This document shows positions 23,864 to 34,105 of a stretch of 64,000 nt of DNA, one piece after another (position 1 is the first letter of the stretch; each line of letters opens with the position of its first letter). The stretch covers positions 48,537 to 112,536 of the forward strand of contig NQMI01000146.1 in NCBI GenBank assembly GCA_002270565.1. Direction: 5' to 3'. The notes below the pieces were generated by a model. It saw only the letters and a list, made by a program, of their open reading frames with translations, ran no database searches and was not told where the DNA came from. Both the position numbers and the translations under genes were made by a program. This stretch comes from Stenocarpella maydis. Lineage: Eukaryota; Ascomycota; Sordariomycetes; Diaporthales; Diaporthaceae.

Positions 23864-25586
23864 GCCTCGCGAATCAGCGGGTATCTAGGCCGAAGAATTT
23901 ATTTTCCGGTTGCCATAGGCCGCTGGCAAATATACGAGACGTCTTGTCTCAGTGCATTGCGTCATGAGACATGACTGCTTCTGAGGACGCGTGTCTCTCG
24001 GCTCGCAGTATTTGCCCAATTCTCGAGCATCGAAGTGATATTCTGATGCGAGCAGGCTTTTATTCTGCACATGAGCTGGCATGAGTTTTGTGTTGAGTAC
24101 GGTAGCTGGGTAAACCAAAGCGGCAAGGAGGCCTGATTGCAATGTTTCCCTGCCAGCGCCGTCGTGATTGAGTATAAGCCCCGGAGAGATTTGATATGAA
24201 GAGGGTGTTTCTTCAACCTCATCTACAACACACTGCCTGATAAGACTCTCGAGTTGATGATTTCAAAAATTCAACTCAGTTGTAGACCACCGCGGCCTGC
24301 GTTGAGATACTTAGGCCATCACCATCTCTTGGTTCGGAAATGTCCGTTTTCTTCTTGTCCTCTCGAACTTAGTTAGATTACTTCTGAACGATGCTGACCA
24401 TGACGATGGCAGAATTGGATTTGCATCTTTTTCTGGACCTCAGGTCCACAAACAGTGTGGTCCGCGTCCGGCTGTATACATGCATGTGCCTGCAGTTGGA
24501 TGGGGGCTGTGTGCGACTGCAACCCCCCGCGTCTGTTGGTGAGGCTGTGAGGCCGGGGGTGGCTTCCACTCAGACCAGGCTCCACTGCCCTCCTGTTCTC
24601 GGTGCCAGCATGCGCTGTCCAGCCGCTATTGGTCAATTTACAGGCCTCTCCAGTCCAGCCTTATTAGAGTTGTTTTTACATATCTGCAGAATCTGGATTT
24701 TGCACCCCCAGATGCCGCCTCCCATTCATTTGCCGCTCTACTGGTTCGCGCGCACACAAACGGCCAGCCAGGCATCCATCCCAGAGCGGTGGCGGCATGC
24801 ATGGCTTACTAGGCAAGCCAGCAGCTCGGGGAGCACCTGCAAAGGGAGGCAGCCAGAGGTCACAAGCTGACGCACATATGCAGCCAAGCGGGTGAGTTCC
24901 CATCACAGCATGAAGCCTGTGCTGTGCAAATGGTTGCGTGCCCCCGGCGATGTGACTCTTACGCTGCGAGGGCCACAAACTAGGGACGGCTAGGCAGCGC
25001 GAGCCTTGCCGTTGCCTCCTCGCCGGGCGGCCAGGGACAGGTGCTGTTCGCTTCGGTGCTGACCGGGCCTCTCTGAGGCCAAGGGCTATTATAGCTCGAC
25101 AATAGATATCCGCCCCGGGCGCTGCTGGCAAATCAACTGCGGGCAAGATCCTCGCGGGGCTCTCACAGCCACGAGGCCAAACCACGTCACCGCTTGCTCT
25201 ACACGAACGGCTGTACTAACCAACTCCCTGCTGCCTGACGCATCACCGGGGGCTTTCTCATTCGGCGCAAGGCATGGGAGGAAAACTGATGTGGGGCTCT
25301 TGCGAACCACGTCTAATAAGTCCTACGGCACCCGGGATGACGACCTTCCCAGCGTATATAAGTATGTTTGCCTTGACCCAGGAATTAAAGCTCACTCTTG
25401 CTACAACTGCCTCTTTTCCTTTAACTTGTGTTTGTATCGCTTGGGCCTGGCTTTCCATCTCAGCCGTTACGCACTCGACAAACGGCTGTGGTGCGTTGAG
25501 TGCCTGCAGCACACTGCTCGGCACATCTCTCGCCATACCTCCACGTCTATTATCCCCTTTCATATAAACCCCTCGTCAGCGGGAAT
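23864..25586. other. Intergenic region upstream of the BCS1-like gene
   Basis: No gene recognised. It presumably contains the 3' flank of the TRAPPC11-like gene and the promoter of the BCS1-like gene. Left and right arms differ by one A in an A run at 25566-25568, about 20 bases before the ATG. Confidence 0.55.
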
Positions 25587-27761
25587 ATGGCCTCCCTCAG
25601 CAGTTGCTCAGCCTCGGGCATGCCTTCCTGTTCATGTCCTTCGTCCACCCTGCCATCCATGAGCGAGACCCCCTCGGCGGGGTTTCCAGCCCCCGCTCCT
25701 CAATTCGCCCTTCTCGAAATGTTCTTCCCTGGCTTCTCGGTATTCTCCAGTGCATTTGAGAGGTACTTCAAGGTCGATCTAAACTATTACATCCCCCTCG
25801 TCATATTTCTCGGCAGCTTCACCTTCACGTGGCGTTACTTTTCCGAGTACCTCTGGGAGAAGGTGGAAGCCTATTTCATGAGCACGGTGGACATCCGGAC
25901 CGACGATGAGATATACAACATGCTCATGGCCTGGGTGGCTCAGCAGCAGTTCTCCAAGGGCGCGCGGCGCTTCGTTGTCAACACGAACCTGAACTCTAGG
26001 GCATGGTACCTCTGGCGGTGGGACGACGACGACGGCGACGACGGGCCAGAGGAGGGCAACGACAGCCCTGCGTCCTATGGGAAGAAGAAGAAGGCACTCG
26101 CGTACACGCCCACCTTTGGAAGCCACTTCTTCTGGTACAAGGGCCGGATCTGCATCTTCCGCCGGGACAAGGGTCGCGACGCGCAGGCGGGCTACATGCT
26201 CGTGAGCGAGCGCGAGGAGATCTCCATCTCGTGCTTCGGCCGCGACCCCTGGCTCCTGAAGGAGCTCCTGATGGAGGCGCGCGCCCAGTTTACGGAGCGC
26301 GACGAGCACAAGACGCTCATCTACCGTGGTACCATCCCTGCAGGCACGACGACTCCAGCCTGGCAGAGGTGCCTGGCGCGAGCCAGCAGGCCCTTCTCGA
26401 CCGTCATTCTCAACGAGAAGGTCAAGCAAGACCTCATCGATGACGTGCAGGACTACCTGAACCCGGCGACCCGGCGCTGGTACTCGAACCGCGGTATTCC
26501 GTATCGCCGTGGCTATCTGCTGTATGGGCCCCCCGGAACCGGCAAGAGCTCACTCTCATTGGCACTGGCTGGGTTCTTCAAGATGCGCATCTACATCGTC
26601 AGCCTGAGCAGCGTCGCCTCAAACGAGGAGAATCTCTCGGCGCTGTTTGCAGAGCTGCCGCGGCGATGTGTGGTCCTGCTGGAGGATATTGACACGGCAG
26701 GCCTGACACACACTCGTGAGGACCAGCAAAGCAACACCAGCACCAACAACAAGGACGACGATATGGAGCCAGGGCAGCTGACCAAGGGCTACGGGCCTAC
26801 GAATAACAACAACAACAACAACAACAACGGCCGCCTCTCTCTCTCCGGCCTCCTCAACATCCTGGACGGCGTGGCCTCCCAGGAGGGCAGAGTCCTGATA
26901 ATGACGACCAACCACGTCGACAAGCTGGACAAGGCTCTCATCCGGCCTGGGCGGGTCGACATGATCGTGAAGTTCGACCTCGCCGACACGGGCATGATCA
27001 GCTCCATCTTCCGCGCCATCTTCGCGCCCCTCGAGGACGACGACAAGCGGCCCTCGAGCGCCGAGGCCGAGGCCGAGGCCCTGCGGGACCCGGAGGGGAC
27101 CAAGCAGCGCGCGGCGGCCGACAGGGTCCGGCGCGACGAGGTGACGGCCGAGATCGAGGAGCTCGCGGAGGAGTTCGCGGTGAGGATCCCCGCGCACGAG
27201 TTCAGCCCGGCCGAGCTGCAGGGGTACCTGCTTAAGAACAAGCGGGACGCCAGGGGGGCGGTCCGGGGCGCTGAGGCGTGGGTCGTTGAGGCGAGGAAGG
27301 AGAAGGCTGCGAAGCAGCTCAAAGATGCCGAGGAGAAGAGGAAGAAGGAGGAGGAGGAGAAGAAGGCCAAGGAGGAGGAGGAAGAGAAGAAGGCCAAGAA
27401 AGAGGAGAGGAAGAAGAAGAAGAGTGAGAAGGGCGGCAAGTCAAAGAAGAAGGAGAAAAAGAGCAAGAAGGAGTCGTCATCGGCATCCTCCTCCAGTGGA
27501 TCCGATTCGGACTCATTGGGTGACTCGTCCAGCGACTCCGGGTCGGAGGCCGAGGCGTGCGAGGACAAGCGGCACAAGAGCAAGGGCAAGACCGACGTCA
27601 AGATCAAAACCGACGTTGTTCAAGAAAAAGAGCAGGCTACAAAGCCTCCAGCCTCAGCAGCGACGGACAAGTCGGACGGGTTCATTGATGTTGACAGGGA
27701 GTGCCCCGACCACGACGACCGGCCGAGAAGCGCAGACTCGGGTTATGACACACCGCCGTGA
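25587..27761 (+). CDS. BCS1-like AAA ATPase with long charged tail, left copy
   Basis: A single exon of 724 residues from the ATG at 25587. The start was chosen because the mirrored copy opens at the same codon while the frame further upstream depends on an arm-specific indel. A hydrophobic segment (YYIPLVIFLGSFTF, about 68-85) precedes a BCS1_N region. The AAA module has Walker A GPPGTGKSS (about 314-322), Walker B VVLLEDIDTA (about 358-367) and the arginine-finger region RPGRVDMIVKFDL. A poly-Asn insertion interrupts the module after Walker B. Beyond about residue 560 comes a Lys/Glu coiled stretch and a Ser/Asp-rich tail absent from yeast Bcs1 (456 residues). True Bcs1 inserts the Rieske protein into complex III in the mitochondrial inner membrane; this expanded fungal subfamily may do something else. 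No frame difference between arms. Confidence 0.87.
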   Translation: MASLSSCSASGMPSCSCPSSTLPSMSETPSAGFPAPAPQFALLEMFFPGFSVFSSAFERYFKVDLNYYIPLVIFLGSFTFTWRYFSEYLWEKVEAYFMSTVDIRTDDEIYNMLMAWVAQQQFSKGARRFVVNTNLNSRAWYLWRWDDDDGDDGPEEGNDSPASYGKKKKALAYTPTFGSHFFWYKGRICIFRRDKGRDAQAGYMLVSEREEISISCFGRDPWLLKELLMEARAQFTERDEHKTLIYRGTIPAGTTTPAWQRCLARASRPFSTVILNEKVKQDLIDDVQDYLNPATRRWYSNRGIPYRRGYLLYGPPGTGKSSLSLALAGFFKMRIYIVSLSSVASNEENLSALFAELPRRCVVLLEDIDTAGLTHTREDQQSNTSTNNKDDDMEPGQLTKGYGPTNNNNNNNNNGRLSLSGLLNILDGVASQEGRVLIMTTNHVDKLDKALIRPGRVDMIVKFDLADTGMISSIFRAIFAPLEDDDKRPSSAEAEAEALRDPEGTKQRAAADRVRRDEVTAEIEELAEEFAVRIPAHEFSPAELQGYLLKNKRDARGAVRGAEAWVVEARKEKAAKQLKDAEEKRKKEEEEKKAKEEEEEKKAKKEERKKKKSEKGGKSKKKEKKSKKESSSASSSSGSDSDSLGDSSSDSGSEAEACEDKRHKSKGKTDVKIKTDVVQEKEQATKPPASAATDKSDGFIDVDRECPDHDDRPRSADSGYDTPP

Positions 27762-30270
27762 TGGACCGCGGGTGCGGATTGTGCGCTGCTTATCGTTTTG
27801 CAACCTTTCTGGGGAAATTCTGCGGGATTTGGCGCATGTTGTACTCTACTAGTCTTGGTCAGTCAGTGATACTGCGGCACGTTGCCATCAAATCGCGGGG
27901 CCGGCGATGCACTAGTTAGAACTGCTTAGAAGAAGACGCTTATTCCCGCTCCTCCATTGCGTTTTCCCAACACTTGCCAAAAACTGAGGCCAAACACCGA
28001 GCAGGCTAGAATCTGCTACCGCGCATTATCGACATGTTGTAGAAGCCACGCGGCGGCTCCATCAAGCACCAGCCCTACGCTACTAGGCGACTAATGATGC
28101 TCGCTCACTTCAAAACCAGACAGGAAGAAAAATAAAATAGAATAAGAACAACGCTGCGCAAAGTAATGATGTTTCAATCCCACTTGATCAAAATCAAAGT
28201 AAACATGCAAAGCAAACCAACACCACGCTATACGATCCAACTCTTAACTCTGGGTACACTCGCACACCAAACACACAGACTCATGTCACCGCCAGACGCC
28301 CCAGTCTGCACGACGTTATTCACCTACACCATCGTGGTCTTCTTCCTCGCCGGGCAGGATCGGGGGCTTTGGGCACGTAATATCCCCAGATCCGGGCAAA
28401 TTTGGAGACCAAAAAAACAAACAAAGGATGCCACCAGCCCTGCGGAGCGCTGCAATGCAGGGGTATTCGGACCTTGGTCGAATGTCGTCTTGATCGGGCC
28501 TAACCGCAGACTCAGTGTTTCCTTGAGGATAACACTCCACTGAACAGCGAGGTCTGACCCCGTGGGACTGCACCACTTGAAGCGAGGCACAGCGTTGGGC
28601 TCGACCACCAAGCGAAACTCGGAGGGTTGAGAGGGTCAATGACCAGGAGGGAAAAGATGTTAAGCCCACGTCGCGCGAACACTCAATGGTGACACCAAGG
28701 GCGGAATTGGTAGCTACTAGCTACCTAGGCAGGGATGACTTGGATTTTGGTTGAGAAGGAGCAGGGAGAGTTACGAAATACAGCCCCCCCCTTCCTTGTG
28801 GTGGAAAAGAGGAATTGCTGCAAGCAATGGCGTGGGTGACTTTGAATGTTGCCAGATGTGATTTCCCTTGCTTCTGCTCAGGGCCCGCTTGGGGTTGAGC
28901 CTCAGCCCAGCCCGGGGTAGACCTTTCCATGAAACGAAATGGAGGATTGAGGCTGAGGATGTCCAGCTCTCTGTGGTGGCAGATTGGCTGGCCTGTTCCG
29001 GCAAGCCAAGGGTGGTCCGAAACGGAGGCCATCGGATGAGTGCCGTCGCCGTGTGCAACCCCGGGGTTTCCGGAAAGATGTTTTCCTTCCTGCGTATACT
29101 TGGAGAGGAATCGGGAGGTTTCGTCGGGTCTCCTGACACTGATGGCTCGTCTCTCTTTGACACCCCCCTCCCCTCCCCTCAGAAAAAAAAACTTGTCGAC
29201 GGGAAGCAGTGCCGACCCTGCGGCACAAAGCAAGCTCTAGCGCGCGTCGTGGGCCTCTTTCTAAATGGCCCACTGATTTGATGCAGGTTGATGAGATTGA
29301 TTAGATTGGTGTTGACCGAATTCGATAATTCCGATGCTTGTTGTTGGGGTCCGAGGACGGGTCTGGGTAGAGGTATTTCTTCTCCGAATCAGGCAACTAT
29401 TGCCTGGCTGCACATCACTGGTGCACACAGATGAGACAAGGCACGAGGCCAAAGCTCCCAGAGATGTCCGCAGCTGTGCCTCGGGTGCCACGGGTGACGG
29501 GCGCTACAGTGAGCTCAGCCACCGGGTGTAGACTACACCACCTCGCTCCGTGCTGCCGTTGATGCGTGCCACACATGCCTCCCAGCTGTCACTCCCGCCT
29601 TGGGCTGCCTGGGAGGGAGCTACTGCAGCGGGTAGCTTTAGCCAGCGTTCCTAGGCTGGTGTGGGGCACAAGGGGATGCTTCAGCGGCAGCCTGCATGCG
29701 CTGAGTGGTTGCAGCACCTGGCCACGACCTTGTTTCTTTTCAAGTGGTGGTGCGCGGAGGATCGACAAGGGAAGAAGAAGCTCGACGCGTTGACATGTTC
29801 AGAGGCGAGGGAGATTGCGAATGCTTGGGTGGCGTGGATATAATCTCAAGCTGGCACTGCCTAGGTACCTAGGTACCTAGATACCATGTACACTACTGTA
29901 GAGAAGCGGGTTGGTACGTGCCTCGAGGATGAGAAGCAGGGGCCTTGCTGGATGTTGATAAGCGTGGCTCTTATCACCATCGTACCACCTGGCCCCCGCC
30001 CGCATGCACCCTCGACTAAGACAACAACAGGCTGGCTTGTCCATGTACTTGCTCCGAGCTCGGTACAGCTCGAGTAGGAAGATTGCAGCAAGGACTAGCG
30101 GTCCTTAGCGTCTTCCCGCCTCTGCCATGTCGCAAATTTCCTACCATGCTAAAGAGTCGACAGAGTCGGCCGAATCGACCAAGCCGACCGGTTCCTGTTT
30201 CTGGCGTGGACCGTGGCGATCCTGTGCTCCGATTCGCAAACATGGTCGGGATTCGGTCGTCCTAGACGGG

Positions 30271-30540
30271 CAGCCGGGCAGGCCCATTTCGGTAGCATCC
30301 AGGCATAGCTAAAGTGGGATCCTCCCCCATTAGGCCTATTTAGGTGTATACCTGCACCGCTAAATATTTATAGCCCAGAAAGTATCATTAACCCCTTCCT
30401 TATTTAATTTTAAGCAGGTTTATTATTAGATAATGCTATATCTTCCGTAGTTATGGTGTAAACTATGGTTGAAGCTGAAGTATTATGGTGGTGTTGACAG
30501 CTGTGTACGGTTACTACTGAAATGGGCCTGCCGGGTCGGA
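30271..30540. mobile_element. MITE-like element with imperfect terminal inverted repeats, left copy
   Basis: Ends of about 39 bases are inverted repeats of each other, matching at roughly 28 positions, with the exact core GGCAGGCCCATTTC (30279-30292) and its complement (30519-30532). The inside is markedly AT-rich (for example 30350-30460), unlike the flanks, and encodes nothing. Size, ends and composition fit a degenerate non-autonomous DNA transposon. I could not see a clear target-site duplication. Confidence 0.4.
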
Positions 30541-31374
30541 GTGTCCGAGTGTCTGCCTGCAATGTTTACTACCAAAGGTGCGCACGGAGTTGGGTACACC
30601 ACAATCAAGCCGAAATGTTGACCAGACCACAAGGCCGATGCCACACCCGCGGGGGAAGAGATGTTTCGGATCAGTCTGTCAGGCCGACAAGATGGTGTGC
30701 AGGTGTAATCAACTTCATAATCAATGTGCAAAGTCAGTCAAGATTGAATCAGTCTCAGTGCCCACTTTGGCAGGGCTCCACTAGGCAGGTAGTCTCGTTC
30801 GCACCGTCCTGGGATCCCCTCGACTCGCACGCCCATGGCCAGAAGGGCCAGGACAGCCAGTCCCCAAGATGACAATCAGACGGACGAACATCTTGATTCC
30901 CCAAAGACGGACGTCCGGTTCTCCTCTTGTGGATTGTCCCCAGCCGGTGGACCGCCTGTATCAGAGACTACCAGAGCACATCGTGCTCTTGGACAGCAAG
31001 GTTCGTTGGGTTGCTGGCTTGACCGACTGGGGATATGGATACTGGCTGGGTGGCCAAAGACGACGACGACGACGACGAGACTTCCCGACAGCCTGGTCGA
31101 GGGAGGGGTGGCGAACGAGCCTGGGACAAGAATCCTAAGAAGGGGCGGTGTACCTGTGCCGAATCATGCCAATCCCGTCCGGCATCTGGTGTTGGTGTTA
31201 GTGAGAAATAATAATGTGAGGTTGAGGCGGCAAGGAAGGGGAGAAGGGTTTGTCCCCCTCCAAGGGTCCCAACAAGCTGTGTTCCCCGATTCGCCTTAAT
31301 GCAGGGCACCAGGGGCTGACGGACGACCTGGACCACACCCAAGACCAAAGACCCCTCCCTCGTCTGCGCCCATT

Positions 31375-31415
31375 CTAGTGTACCCGATACCTACACTAGG
31401 TATGGTAGTGTAGGT
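31375..31415. promoter_or_regulatory. Overlapping inverted repeats in ERG13 promoter, left copy
   Basis: Two perfect dyads overlap: CTAGTGTA (31375-31382) with TACACTAG (31392-31399), and ACCTACACTA (31389-31398) with TAGTGTAGGT (31406-31415). The central arm can pair with either neighbour. They lie about 240-280 bases before the ERG13 ATG and could be a binding site for a dimeric transcription factor. No factor is assigned. Confidence 0.4.
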
Positions 31416-31651
31416 AAGGTACGTACCGTCCGCTCACCCACACGCACACGCGCTTGCATTTGACACTATCAGTCAGAGCCCACTCCAACATGGCAATTTC
31501 TGCCAACCATACAACTACTCCCTCCCCCCAGGAACGCCCTCCTTGCCAATCCTTATTTACCTTGCCCTTCTCTTCCTCACCTCTCTCCCAAAGACACGAC
31601 ACCCTCCCCAACTCCTCCTCTCACACCAGCCCCAATCCCTGAGCTCTCAAC

Positions 31652-33328
31652 ATGGCTTCTCGCCCCCAAAACATTGGCATCAAGGCCATCGAGGTCTACT
31701 TCCCCAGCCAGGTACGTGCTCGCCGCAGCCCTACCGCCCTCCCCGAGGCCGCAATGCCTTTCTGTTCTGCCTCCTCACCCCACCGCCAATTGCTTGCCAT
31801 GTCTTGAGAGTCTGCTCTCGTACTGACACTCTCTCGGGGGAAAACAGTATGTCGAGCAGTCTGAGCTTGAGCAGTTCGACGGCGTCAGTGCCGGAAAGTA
31901 CACAATTGGCCTGGGCCAGACAAGGATGAGCTTCTGTGACGACCGCGAAGGTGAGATGTTCTTTTCCCGACTTGATTTTTTACTGTTGCGCCGCCGCATC
32001 AACGACCGATCCGATCTCGGACCACCCTGCTGACAGCACCGCTCCCAGACATCTACTCCTTCGCCCTGACCGCCGTCTCCAACCTGCTCAAGAAGTACGA
32101 GATCGACACAAACTCCATTGGCCGTCTCGAGGTCGGCACAGAGACCATCCTGGACAAGTCCAAGTCGGTCAAGTCCGTTCTGATGCAGCTGTTTGGCGAC
32201 AACACCGACCTGGAGGGTGTCGACAACGTCAACGCCTGCTACGGAGGCACCAACGCCCTGTTCAACGCTGTGAACTGGGTCGAGTCCTCTGCGTGGGACG
32301 GTCGGGACGCCATCGTGGTTGCTGGCGACATCGCCCTGTACGCCAAGGGTAACGCCCGTCCCTCAGGCGGTGCTGGCTGTGTTGCCATGCTGGTCGGCCC
32401 CGACGCTCCCATTGTCGCAGAGCCCCTGCGTGGTTCCTACATGCAGCACGTCTACGACTTCTACAAGCCCGACCTCACCAGCGAGTACCCTTACGTTGAT
32501 GGTCACTACTCCATCAACTGCTACACCGAGGCTCTGGACGCCGCCTATCGGTCTTACTGCGCAAAGGAGAAGAAGCTGCAGGACCGCACCGCCAACGGCC
32601 ATGCCAACGGCAACGGAGTCGCCGACGGCCCTGTCAAGACCCCACTGGACCGCTTCGACTACATTGCTTTCCACGCTCCTACCTGCAAGCTGGTCCAGAA
32701 GTCCTATGCTCGTCTCCTGTACCATGACTTCCTCGCCGACCCTGACAGCCCTGCTTTCGACGAGGTGCCCAAGGAGATCAGGGATATGGACTACAAGAAG
32801 TCCCTGACTGACAAGGTCGTGGAGAAGACATTTATGACTCTCTCCAAGAAGAGGTTCCAGGAGCGTGTAAGCCCCGCCATCCAGGTCGCCACCATGTGCG
32901 GCAACATGTACTGCGGCAGTGTTTGGGGCGGGCTTGCCAGTCTCCTCTCTCATGTCCCCGCCTCCAGCCTAGAGGGCAAGCGCGTCGGGCTATTCAGCTA
33001 CGGCTCCGGCCTGGCTGCTAGTTTCACCTCCTTCAAGGTCGTGGGTAACACGGATAAGATCTCCAAGGTTCTGGACCTCCCTGCCCGCCTGGAGTCCAGG
33101 AGGAAGGTCCCTCCGGAGACGTACGATGCTGTAAGTTGCACCCAATGCCGAATTAGAGACGTGTCTTGGTGCTAATTCAGCCCGCTAGATGTGTGACTCT
33201 GCGCAAGAAGGGCGCATCTGCAGAAGAACTTCAAGCCTCAAGGCGACGCGTCGACCATCACCTCGGGCACGTACTACCTCGAGGAGGTTAACGACATGTT
33301 CCAGCGGTCCTACTCTGTTAAGGCTTAA
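31652..33328 (+). pseudogene. ERG13: HMG-CoA synthase, left copy, frameshifted in last exon
   Basis: Exons 31652-31711, 31848-31950, 32049-33130 and 33181-33328. The enzyme condenses acetyl-CoA with acetoacetyl-CoA to HMG-CoA in the cytosolic mevalonate pathway. Visible signatures are [13 protein letters not shown] at the start, the catalytic cysteine in [29 protein letters not shown], the FHAPTCK histidine motif and a C-terminal [11 protein letters not shown] with [10 protein letters not shown]. In this arm an extra G at 33210-33212 shifts the frame in exon 4, so the last 37 residues or so are lost; a further difference at 33197 changes ATT to ACT. The right arm reads through. Intron 3 (33131-33180) uses the TTCAG acceptor; the later TAG at 33188 would put exon 4 out of frame. 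The lesion is probably a sequence error. Confidence 0.9.
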
Positions 33329-34105
33329 ACGGCTTTCACTCTGTTGGTACCCAGACGGTGTACTCCAGTATACATAGAATGGGTGGCGTCTACTTTGGGA
33401 TGGGGTCGCGACCCGAAAGAAAAGACGTGCCCCGGCGCAAAAAAAGTGTTCAGACTACTGCTTTGGGTGAACAACGACGCGCAACGAAGCACAGGCCAGC
33501 TGCCTCCATTAATTAATAACGTCTCATGAAGGCCAGTTGACGACATATATGGCCGGCATGTATATATGACGGGGCTATCCGATGTCTCTTGGGGGGGCAT
33601 TCTACATTAGAACATAGATGTTGGCTGGGTTACGTATATGTATACGATGGGGTTGTTGGGTTGTATTGGTTGATTTGCTGCTATTTAGGAAGTGTTGGTG
33701 TTGTGGGCGTAGCTAGCACAATACCTGGGCACTATGTACTGGTCTATGCTGACTAAGCTGGTGCTGAGTTAGACGTGCAGGTGTTAGCCCCTACCGGCTA
33801 CTCGGCGCAAGACACGGGGCCACCAACCCCGTTCCCACGCTTGCAGTTGCACACTGCTATTGCTACAATGGAACTGTTGTGGGAGAACTGGGACTTTTTA
33901 AGCACCCGGTAACTAAACCACTTTTTAATCCCACCCCCCCATATGACGTATCCCTTTTTTGGTGAATTGCTTCTAGCCACTTGACCCACGCTGAGAGTTT
34001 TGTGGCCCTGTCTAAATCTATCTGGTCATGAAGCAACAATGTATACATTCCATAGATAATGGGTCCGTCCAAGGACATGGGCCAGTCTCTAGCCTTGGCC
34101 CAGTC
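33329..34105. other. Convergent 3' flanks, ERG13 and DHCR24-like gene
   Basis: ERG13 and the DHCR24-like gene face each other across 777 bases. No gene or named element is recognisable. Confidence 0.6.

Larger units (their letters stand above)
27762..31651. other. Gene-poor 3.9 kb region upstream of ERG13
   Basis: No convincing gene. It contains the BCS1-like 3' flank, a repeat of the octamer CTAGGTAC around 29862-29882, a MITE-like element (30271-30540) and the ERG13 promoter with overlapping inverted repeats (31375-31415). Several frames of 100-170 codons exist on both strands but none shows family motifs. Confidence 0.55.

Noticed and set aside
26789..27607. 272-codon minus-strand frame opposite the BCS1-like tail
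   Set aside because: Antisense of the Lys/Glu and Ser repeats, which yields Phe/Leu/Ser runs resembling membrane helices by accident.
28316..28669. Minus-strand frames containing blocks such as LGPIKTTFDQG
   Set aside because: Two overlapping frames share the stretch and neither has family motifs or splice sites that extend it.
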